Assembly: GCA_025548565.1 (NCBI GenBank) | Contig: JAJLPB010000006.1 | Coordinates: forward strand, 341,910-405,909 | DNA: 64,000 nt | Direction of reading: 5' to 3' | DNA from: Rugamonas sp. A1-17 | GTDB taxonomy: Bacteria > Pseudomonadota > Gammaproteobacteria > Burkholderiales > Burkholderiaceae_D | Shown: positions 55,169-62,411 of the stretch, piece by piece | Numbering within the stretch: the stretch's first letter is position 1 | How the letters are laid out: each line of letters opens with the position of its first letter | The notes under the pieces: model-generated | What the model was told of the DNA's origin: nothing | Seen by the model: the letters and a program-made list of their open reading frames with translations, nothing else | Database searches by the model: none | Position numbers and translations under genes: made by a program

Positions 55169-56044
55169 TTAAAGTTGGGGCGAGGTACGTGGTTGATGGT
55201 TGTCATACTCAAAAAAACCGCTGCCGGACTTGCGGCCGTGCCGTCCCGCGGAAACCAGCTTCCTCAGCAGCGTGGAGGGACGGAAGCGTGGGTCGCCGAA
55301 CGCCTGCTGCAGGCCTTCCAGCGACAACAAAATAGTGTCGAGTCCGATCAGGTCGGCTGTGGCGAGCGGTCCCATCTTGTGGCCATCGCAGGACTCGAAA
55401 ATATCGTCGATGTCCCGCGCGGTGGCCACGCCTTCCTGGACCAGGTTGACCGCTTCGTTGATCATCAACATCAGGATCCGGTTGTTGACGAAGCCGGGCG
55501 CGTCATTGACGACGATGCCGCGCTTGCCCATGCGCCGCAAAAACTCCTGGGCCCGCGCCAGTGTCTCATCGGTGGTGTGGAAACCGCGGATCACTTCGAC
55601 CGCGGGCTTGAGCGGCACCGGATTCATGAAGTGCATCCCCAACACCAGGCCCGGGCGTGCGGTGGCGGCAGCGATCTGGGTGATCGGGATGACCGAGGTG
55701 TTGGCGGCAAACACGCAGGCCGGCCGGCACACCTGGTCGAGCCGGGCGTAGACGTCGCGCTTCACCTCCCATTTCTCGACGACGTTCTCGACGACAAAAT
55801 CGACGTCCGCGAAGCCGTCCAGCGACGCGGTCGGGGTGATCCGCGCCATGACCGTCGTGGCGTCCTCGCTGCGGTCCTGCCCCAGCAGGGCGCGCATCCT
55901 CAGGCCGTCGTGGATGCGGCGCGAGGCGGCGGCCAGCGCCGTGTCGTCGACGTCCATCAACAGTACCCGCAATCCTGCCTGCGCCGCGCTTTGGGCCACG
56001 CCCGCCCCCATCACGCCGGCACCGACGACACCTATGGTCTTCAT
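55169..56044 (-). CDS. 3-hydroxyacyl-CoA dehydrogenase-like protein (FkbK-like)
   Basis: A 291-residue dehydrogenase. The start at 56044 (GAGGAC upstream) opens directly on the NAD-binding motif IGVVGAGVMGAGVAQSAAQAG. The rest matches the 3HCDH family: VVENVVEKWEVKRDV, FAANTSVIPITQIAAAT, GLVLGMHFMNPVP and the C-terminal domain with APGFVNNRILM. In the methoxymalonyl pathway FkbK oxidises the glyceryl-ACP alcohol to the aldehyde. It follows the AT-ACP-methyltransferase gene by ten bases. Confidence 0.9.
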   Translation of the reverse strand: MKTIGVVGAGVMGAGVAQSAAQAGLRVLLMDVDDTALAAASRRIHDGLRMRALLGQDRSEDATTVMARITPTASLDGFADVDFVVENVVEKWEVKRDVYARLDQVCRPACVFAANTSVIPITQIAAATARPGLVLGMHFMNPVPLKPAVEVIRGFHTTDETLARAQEFLRRMGKRGIVVNDAPGFVNNRILMLMINEAVNLVQEGVATARDIDDIFESCDGHKMGPLATADLIGLDTILLSLEGLQQAFGDPRFRPSTLLRKLVSAGRHGRKSGSGFFEYDNHQPRTSPQL

Positions 56045-56054
56045 GCTGTTGTCC

Positions 56055-58592
56055 TCATTCACTGGTTGCTGCGAGGCCGTCGCGCTTCGCATATAGGTTG
56101 TAAATATTCGATCCGCGGTAGAGCGCATCCTGCTGCCAGCTGACCGTGAAACCCTGTTTGCGCAGCAGCGCGCCGATGGCGTCGATCCGGCCGTCGATGT
56201 CGTGCGTTTCGACGACCACCTGGCGGATGCGCGGCCAGTGGCGCGCGGCTATGCCGTTGAGCACGGCGGCCTCGCTTTTTTGCACATCGATTTTGAGCAG
56301 GTCGATGCGTTCGACGCCATGCTCATCGATGACGTCCGACAGCGTGCGCATGGCGCAAGTGAAGTGCCGCTTGGTGAAGCGCAGCTCCATCAACTCCTCG
56401 GTCGCGGTGCTTGCCCCGGCTCCGGCCAGCGCCCCGGCCAGCTCATCTTGCGCAAACTGATTGGCGATGATGGCGCTCAGCACCGCCTGCTCGTCGGCCA
56501 CGTCGGCATGAAACGACGACATCCCGGTCGAGAGCGGATAGTAGGTCAGCTCCAGTTGCCCCGCCTGGTCCGAGACGCCGACATTGAACAGTTGCGCGCG
56601 GTCGCCCAGCGAAGCGAGATTTTTCTGCAGCAGCGCGAACACCGGCGGCGCCGGCTCGAAGGCAAAGAGCCGCGTGCGTTCGCCGCGACCGCCGGCATAG
56701 AGCGAGAACAGGCCGACATTCGCACCGACGTCGAAAATCACGTCGTCCGCGCCGATCACAATGCCGTTGCGCTCATAGACCTTGCCATCAAAGATGTCGT
56801 GATAGAAGTGCTTGGTCTCCTCCGGATTGAGCTGGTGCACCGTCAGGCCGTTGGGCAGCGTGATCGCCGTCGCTTCGCGGTCGAGCTCGGCGTTGGCCGC
56901 CGCCAGGGGCGACGCGCCGTCGTCCAGCGCTGCCGCCAGCGCGTGTTCCACCGCAACGACGAACTGGGTAAACAGCGGAAACTGGAACAGCACGCGGACG
57001 TTAAACGGCACAGCCAGCTCATCACGGATGCGGCCGGCCAACTTCAGCGCTTGCAGAGAGTTGCCGCCCAGCCGGAAATAATGGTCGTGACGTTCGACGC
57101 GCTCCACGCCCAGGCTGTCGCACCACAGCGTGGCCAGCAGCGCTTCCAGCTCGTCCATGGGACGCTGGTCCGACCGCGGCAGCGGCGCGGCTGGCGGCAA
57201 CGCGGCGCTGTCGCCGCTGGCCAGTATCGCGGCGTGGTCCCAGCGACGGGCAATACCCGCGCACCACAGCTCGGCCTGCGCGCGGGCAACGACGAACTCG
57301 TCCGGCAGTCGCTCGTGCGCGCCGGGCAAACTCTGCACCACCAGCGGCGGGTGTTCGTCATCGCGGCACTGTTCGCGCACGAAGCTGGCCAGCGCGTGGC
57401 CGACACCGATTTCAATATAGTGCTGAAAGTGGCCGCGCCGCAGGGTATCGATGCCGTCGGCGAAGCGCACCGTCTCGCAACTGTGGCGCGCCCAATAGCG
57501 CGCGCTGGTCGCCTGTTCCGCCGTGATCCACGTGCCGGTCAGATTGGAGATATAGGGGGTGCGCGGCGCATGGAGCGCGATCGTGCTGAAAAGCTGCTCG
57601 ATATCCTTGCCGACCGCCTGCATCAGCGAGGAATGGAAGGCGTGGGAGGCGTGCACGGCGCGGTGCGCGATGCCGCGCGCGGCCAGCTGCGCGCGCAACT
57701 CATCCAGTGGGGCGGCCGGGCCGGCGACGACGCACAGCTTGCTGGCGTTGATGGCGGACAGCGACACGCGCGCCGGCAGCAACGGCGCCAGTTGCCCGGG
57801 AGAGAGCGCGACAGCCAGCATGGCGCCGGCCTCGATGCGCTCGATCAGCGCGGCGCGCGCCACCACGGCTCGCAGCGCATCGGCCAGCGACATCACGCCG
57901 CACAGGCAGGCGACCACATATTCGCCGAGGCTGTGTCCGATCATGGCCGCCGGCTCGATGCCAATCGCCATCCACCATTTGGCCAGCGCGTATTCGATGG
58001 CAAACAGGGCGGGGTGGGCGATGCCGATCCGGGTCGCGCTGAGGATGTGGGCTTCGCCGCTGGCGCTCGCCCCCATCAGCGCCCGCAAGTCCAGGGGCGT
58101 GACCGTGTTGTCCACCTCGGTTGTGCGCACGGGCCGGCCGGCCGGATACAGCAATGCGAGCAGTTCCAGCCCGTGTTCCCGGCGCAAAATCTCGTCGCAG
58201 GCGTCAAGTTCCGCCCGGAACTGCGGCGCGCTGGCATACAAGCCTTCCGCCATGCCCAGGTATTGTTCGCCGACGCCGGCACACATGAACACGGCATCGG
58301 CGCGCGGGGCGGATACCTGGCCTTGCGCGCGGAACGTCGCAGGCGCTTCTCCGCCGGCGACGCGTGTGGCGCGCTGCAGGGTATCGACGATGTAGGCGCT
58401 GCGATGGGAGGCGCCGCCCGGCGCAAGCCATGGCGCGAGGGGCAGCGGCCCGCCGGCGCCGCGCACCGCTTGTGCGAATGCGCGCTCGGCGGCCTCCAGC
58501 CCGGCAGGATGCTGGCCGGCGAATGGCACGACATGCCACGCCCGTGCAGCCTCCGCAAGTAAAGTCGAGTGTTTAACTGGATTAATATTCAT
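56055..58592 (-). CDS. AT-ACP-FkbM methyltransferase fusion
   Basis: An 845-residue protein with three domains. Residues about 95-400 are an acyltransferase with nucleophile Ser221 in MIGHSLGEYVVACL and the substrate motif HAFHS, which in modular PKS usually means malonyl-type units. Residues about 475-560 are a carrier domain with Ser512 in YFRLGGNSLQAL. Residues about 595-840 are an FkbM-family SAM-dependent O-methyltransferase (VIFDVGANVGLFSLYA, FEPAPPVFALLQKNL, IDLLKIDVQKSEAAVLNG). The layout suggests that a hydroxymalonyl group is received by the AT, held on the fused carrier and O-methylated there. It is the first gene of the left operon. The start has a weak ribosome site. Confidence 0.85.
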   Translation of the reverse strand: MNINPVKHSTLLAEAARAWHVVPFAGQHPAGLEAAERAFAQAVRGAGGPLPLAPWLAPGGASHRSAYIVDTLQRATRVAGGEAPATFRAQGQVSAPRADAVFMCAGVGEQYLGMAEGLYASAPQFRAELDACDEILRREHGLELLALLYPAGRPVRTTEVDNTVTPLDLRALMGASASGEAHILSATRIGIAHPALFAIEYALAKWWMAIGIEPAAMIGHSLGEYVVACLCGVMSLADALRAVVARAALIERIEAGAMLAVALSPGQLAPLLPARVSLSAINASKLCVVAGPAAPLDELRAQLAARGIAHRAVHASHAFHSSLMQAVGKDIEQLFSTIALHAPRTPYISNLTGTWITAEQATSARYWARHSCETVRFADGIDTLRRGHFQHYIEIGVGHALASFVREQCRDDEHPPLVVQSLPGAHERLPDEFVVARAQAELWCAGIARRWDHAAILASGDSAALPPAAPLPRSDQRPMDELEALLATLWCDSLGVERVERHDHYFRLGGNSLQALKLAGRIRDELAVPFNVRVLFQFPLFTQFVVAVEHALAAALDDGASPLAAANAELDREATAITLPNGLTVHQLNPEETKHFYHDIFDGKVYERNGIVIGADDVIFDVGANVGLFSLYAGGRGERTRLFAFEPAPPVFALLQKNLASLGDRAQLFNVGVSDQAGQLELTYYPLSTGMSSFHADVADEQAVLSAIIANQFAQDELAGALAGAGASTATEELMELRFTKRHFTCAMRTLSDVIDEHGVERIDLLKIDVQKSEAAVLNGIAARHWPRIRQVVVETHDIDGRIDAIGALLRKQGFTVSWQQDALYRGSNIYNLYAKRDGLAATSE

Positions 58593-58952
58593 CGGTAATC
58601 GGAGGTTTTGTCCTATACAGCGTTGGATATTTTCAGCAACTGTCGAACCGCTGCTGAATGCATGAGTAACAGTTTCGGGAGGCGAGAATATCGAAGAAAC
58701 TAAACAACTGCAAGCATAATATTTAATTTGAAACTACCGGATTGCAAGTTAAAAAATTTTGTAATTTTTTTAGAAACGTTGTGTTAGCATGAACTGAGAA
58801 TCTGATATCGATATGAATTTTTTATTCAAATAAAGAGCTTTCACGTGAGGGGCGCGAACAGTTTAGCGTCCGCATGGTCTGCGCTTTAACAAGGGTATGC
58901 CGCGGGCTTACTGGCCGGGCTGCATTCGCAGAGAAGTTACTTCGGGGTCGAA
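58593..58952. other. AT-rich divergent promoter region of the biosynthetic cluster
   Basis: About 360 bases separate the two divergent operons. Base composition drops sharply around 58700-58830, unlike the flanking genes. On the minus strand a TTGCAA-N17-AAATAT arrangement could be a promoter for the left operon. No regulator site was identified with confidence. Confidence 0.5.
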
Positions 58953-59726
58953 ATGGATGTTTGGGCGGATCTGTTGGTGGAACTGAGGGCGATCGCTGCG
59001 GATGAGCCAGCCTTAGCTGAGTATCTTCAATGCAATTTATTGCAATGTGGGAATTTTCACTCGGCGCTCGCGGCGGTGCTGGCGGCCAAATTGGCTTCGC
59101 GCGTCTTGGCGTTCGAACAGGTTCTTGAGCTCTTGCTGGCGGACGGCCTGATGGATGAGGGGCTTGCCGTGGCTGATTTGCGTGCGGCCGCCAGCCGGGA
59201 TCCGGCCGCGCGCAGTTTGTCGCATCCTTTTTTGAATCACAAGGGCTTTCACGCGCTCCAGACCCATCGCGTCGCGCATGCGTGCTGGCGTGGCGGCCGC
59301 CAGGCGCTGGCTTTGTACCTGCAAAGCCGCTGCTCCGAAGTGTTCGCCGTGGACATACACCCTGCCGCACGGCTCGGTAGCGCGCTGTTTATCGATCACG
59401 CCACCGGCGTGGTCATTGGCGAGACCGCCGTGGTTGGCGATGACGTTTCTATATTGCAAGATGTGACGCTCGGAGGGACCGGGAAAGAGGCGGGCGACCG
59501 TCATCCCAAGGTGGGAGCGCGGGTTCTGGTGTGCGCGGGCGTCAAAATCCTGGGGAATATACGCATCGGCGATGACGCGGTCATCGGCGCCGGCAGCGTG
59601 GTACTGGAGGATGTGCCTGCGCACGCCACCGTGGTGGGTGTGCCCGCGCGTGTCGTCCGGGTGCCGAACGGCGCGCGCGCCGTGTTGCCGAAAGGAGTGT
59701 CCGGCAGCCGGCAGTTGGCGGCTTGA
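58953..59726 (+). CDS. Serine O-acetyltransferase homologue (CysE-like)
   Basis: A 257-residue hexapeptide-repeat acyltransferase. The N-terminal alpha-helical domain (RSLSHPFLNHKGFHALQTHRVAHACW) and catalytic elements (VDIHPAARLGSALFIDHATGVVIGE, DRHPKVGARVLVCAGVKILG) match serine O-acetyltransferases, with Asp and His of the catalytic pair present. It would make O-acetylserine from serine and acetyl-CoA. Within a biosynthetic cluster this may supply a precursor such as 2,3-diaminopropionate rather than cysteine, but no partner enzyme is visible here. It opens the right operon or stands alone; 438 bases follow before the exporter. Confidence 0.85.
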   Translation: MDVWADLLVELRAIAADEPALAEYLQCNLLQCGNFHSALAAVLAAKLASRVLAFEQVLELLLADGLMDEGLAVADLRAAASRDPAARSLSHPFLNHKGFHALQTHRVAHACWRGGRQALALYLQSRCSEVFAVDIHPAARLGSALFIDHATGVVIGETAVVGDDVSILQDVTLGGTGKEAGDRHPKVGARVLVCAGVKILGNIRIGDDAVIGAGSVVLEDVPAHATVVGVPARVVRVPNGARAVLPKGVSGSRQLAA

Positions 59727-60164
59727 TGCCGCCGGTTGCTGCCGCGGGCCTTGATTTTGCCGGGCACGATATTGATTGTTTATTGGCAAGTTTTACTTGC
59801 TGGAAATTTTAATAAAAAAATATTTTTGAGGTGAAAAAAATGAAAAGATGTGTTGTATAATTTTTTTTCAATACCGATAAGACCGAGCTTGTCCAATGCC
59901 CAGCTCCACACTGTATCCGATTTGTCGGAGCCAGGGCGGTATCGCATTTTTCATTTCTGAAAATGCCAGAGTAAAAATATTATCCAAACTATTTAAGTGA
60001 AATGTCACTGGCATCGTCACGCCTGTTTTAAATATTAACTTTGATGGATTTTTTGCGGGACCATATTAAGAAGAGTTTTCCATTGCATTAACGACCGCCG
60101 TGTTACAGGGGGTAATTAAGCTTATTCAGCGTAGTGAAACTGGTTAGCGCGGTTCTCCGCGCGG
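59727..60164. other. AT-rich gap between CysE homologue and exporter
   Basis: About 440 bases with long A and T runs. It contains a hairpin GCATTTTTCA/TGAAAATGC (59944-59967, one bulge), a six-codon ORF with a strong ribosome site (59840-59860), and a GCGCGG/CCGCGC hairpin (60147-60162) against the exporter start. Promoters for the next operon probably lie here. No protein gene is called. Confidence 0.5.
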
Positions 60165-61427
60165 ATGGCGCTTATGTCTATATTTTCATCAGCTTTTCAG
60201 AATCGAAACTTCCGATGGATTTTCGGCGGCGGCGCGGTGTCGCTCTTCGGCGACCAGTTCACCAAGATCGCGTTGCCTTGGCTGGCGCTGACGCTGAACC
60301 GCGACCCCAGCACCCTCGGGCTGGTGCTGGCCGCGATCAGCCTGCCCAGGGCGTTGCTGGTGCTGCCGGGCGGGGCGCTGGTGGACCGGCTCTCGGCCCG
60401 CGCGGTGCTGGTCTACACCAAATTGCTCAATGGGCTGTTGCTGGGCGTCCTGTGTCTGCTGGCAAGCCGTGACGCGTTGTCGGTGCCCGTGGTGCTGCTG
60501 CTGTCCCTGTGTATCGGCGTGGTCTCCGCGTTCAGCGCGCCGGCCGCCAGTGCGATTTTGCCGCAAAGCTTGCCGCCGGAATTGCTGGCCAAGGCGATCC
60601 GCGTGATGGTGACGGCCCGGGAGGCATCGGTACTGATCGGCTCCATCGTCGCGGGCACCCTGATTGCCGTGTTGGAGCAACTGCCTGGCGGGTCGCGGCA
60701 AGGACTGGCCGTGGCACTGGGATTCGATGCATTCAGTTTTCTTTTTTCGGCATGGACGATGTCGCGGGTCACCCGCGTCCCCAAGCCGGCGTCTCCCCCG
60801 GCGACGGGGATGCTGACGGAAATCGGCGTGGCGTTGCGGCAGTTTTGGGCGGATCCGCAACTGCGGTGGATCTGCCTGTACTCGGCCGCCGTCGAGTTGC
60901 TGGTGGCGGGGCCGATCGACGTCGCATTGCCCGTGATAGCCAGCGAACAGTTGCCGCATGGCGCAGCGGCGCTGGGCCTGTTGATCGCAGCCCAAGGGGC
61001 CGGCATGTTGGTGGGCATGGCGGCCACCGGGTTGCGGCGCTCCCGCTGGGCACTGTCGCTGGGCGCTGGCCTGTTGGTCGGCGATGTATTGATCGCCGTG
61101 CTGCTCGTGCCGTTAGGTTATAGCCGCGCAACCTGGTGCGCCGTCGGCCTGCTGGCCCTGGTGGGCGTGGTGCGCGGATACATCCAGGTTTCGGTGTTCA
61201 CCTGGATCCAGGGCAGGGTGGCGCCGGCGCTGCTGGGACGCACCATGGGACTGATCATGTTCATCAACCTGGCGCTGACCCCGGTCGGGCTGGTGGTCAG
61301 CGGACTTGCGCTGCGCTACATGTCGCCGGGCGCGTTGTTTGCCGCCAGCAGCGTGCTGGTGCTGGTGACCGCCGCCGGGGCCGCGGCCGGGACGCCGATC
61401 CGGCGGGTGCGCGCGGTGCATGGATGA
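60165..61427 (+). CDS. MFS transporter, probable product exporter
   Basis: A 420-residue major facilitator with about twelve hydrophobic helices. The N-terminal QNRNFRWIFGGGAVSLFGDQFTKIALPW and the loop GGALVDRLSARAV (MFS motif A) are typical of the enterobactin exporter-like group (MFS_3). It most likely exports the cluster product and gives self-protection. An alternative start at 60174 has a GGATGG ribosome site. A small hairpin covers the region just before the start. It begins the run of exporter, oxygenase and NRPS genes. Confidence 0.88.
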   Translation: MALMSIFSSAFQNRNFRWIFGGGAVSLFGDQFTKIALPWLALTLNRDPSTLGLVLAAISLPRALLVLPGGALVDRLSARAVLVYTKLLNGLLLGVLCLLASRDALSVPVVLLLSLCIGVVSAFSAPAASAILPQSLPPELLAKAIRVMVTAREASVLIGSIVAGTLIAVLEQLPGGSRQGLAVALGFDAFSFLFSAWTMSRVTRVPKPASPPATGMLTEIGVALRQFWADPQLRWICLYSAAVELLVAGPIDVALPVIASEQLPHGAAALGLLIAAQGAGMLVGMAATGLRRSRWALSLGAGLLVGDVLIAVLLVPLGYSRATWCAVGLLALVGVVRGYIQVSVFTWIQGRVAPALLGRTMGLIMFINLALTPVGLVVSGLALRYMSPGALFAASSVLVLVTAAGAAAGTPIRRVRAVHG

Positions 61428-61489
61428 GTCTACGTGGCGCACCACGCCATATTTGTCGCTTTCCCTTCATCACTTAGAAAAGGAAATTC

Positions 61490-62332
61490 ATGGGTAAGAT
61501 TCCGCGGCGCGGCGCGCTGCCTGAACCCCTGTTCATTGAAGAGTTTGTTCGTACCAATCGTCCGGTCATTATCACCGATGCGATGGCGGGCTGGCCGGCG
61601 GCCAGTAAATGGACGCCGGAGTACCTGGCCCGAGAGATCGGCGACGCCAGCGTGCAGGTCTACAACTACTTGTTCACCCTGCTCGATATCGATACGGTGG
61701 CGGGCTACCTGGCGCGGAATTTTGGCCTGCCGGAGGGATCGGTCGCCGAGGAATACGTGCGCGGCTATGTGAAGTTCAAGGATGTGGACTTCGTCTGGGC
61801 CGACGAGCTCTTCGCGCAACTTGCTGCCGACTGGAGCCATCCTTACTTCTTCCCCCGCGACGGTTTTGTCTTGCCGCGCTGCGCCGCGCAGCAGCGGCTG
61901 TCGCCTGTCGATGATGTGTTTCCCTACAAGGGACTGTTCCTCAGCGGCCGTGGCGCCAGAACCCGCTTGCACCGCGACCCCTACGGCACGGAGGCTGTGC
62001 TGTGCCAGTTTTATGGCGAGAAAAGATTGCTGATCTATGCCCCGGAAGCCGCCAGCGCGCTGATGTGCGACGGCGAATTTGCCGACCCGGCCAATGTGGA
62101 TGCGGCGAAATTTCCTCATTTTCACAGTGTCCAGCCTGTCTACGACGATGTGCTGCGCCCCGGCGAGGTCCTGTTTATCCCGGCCGGCTGGCTGCACGAC
62201 GTCGAAACCCTGTCGGACTCGATTTCCGTGACGTGGAATTTCGTCCACCAGGCGCATGCGACGCAATACCAGCGTGAAGTGGGCAATTCCGCCAACACCT
62301 TCGACCGCGACATGTTGTCCTACCTGAGCTAG
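61490..62332 (+). CDS. Cupin-like (JmjC/Cupin_8) oxygenase
   Basis: A 280-residue protein of the cupin_8 / JmjC-like family of Fe(II)/2-oxoglutarate oxygenases. The metal ligands can be read as His-x-Asp in TRLHRDPYGTEAV and a distal His in FIPAGWLHDVETLSDSISVTWNFVH; the Lys/Arg co-substrate contact lies in FYGEKRLLIYAPE. Similar enzymes in NRPS clusters hydroxylate an amino acid side chain, free or carrier-bound. It starts 62 bases after the exporter, with AAAGGAAA upstream, and precedes the NRPS by 79 bases. Substrate unknown; inferred to modify the cluster product. Confidence 0.82.
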   Translation: MGKIPRRGALPEPLFIEEFVRTNRPVIITDAMAGWPAASKWTPEYLAREIGDASVQVYNYLFTLLDIDTVAGYLARNFGLPEGSVAEEYVRGYVKFKDVDFVWADELFAQLAADWSHPYFFPRDGFVLPRCAAQQRLSPVDDVFPYKGLFLSGRGARTRLHRDPYGTEAVLCQFYGEKRLLIYAPEAASALMCDGEFADPANVDAAKFPHFHSVQPVYDDVLRPGEVLFIPAGWLHDVETLSDSISVTWNFVHQAHATQYQREVGNSANTFDRDMLSYLS

Positions 62333-62411
62333 TTCCGGCGCGCACAGCATTGCCGTCCGCGCGCCACGGCCTCGTTCCCGATTTCTATCTTAATTAGAAA
62401 GAGCTGCTTCA

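Noticed and set aside
56202..58562. 786-codon plus-strand open frame opposite the AT-ACP-FkbM gene
   Set aside because: Shadow frame; the minus strand has GHSLGEY, carrier and SAM motifs.
59840..59860. Six-codon ORF with strong ribosome site (MKRCVV) after the CysE homologue
   Set aside because: Could be a leader peptide, but no attenuator structure or codon enrichment supports it; chance in AT-rich DNA is likely.
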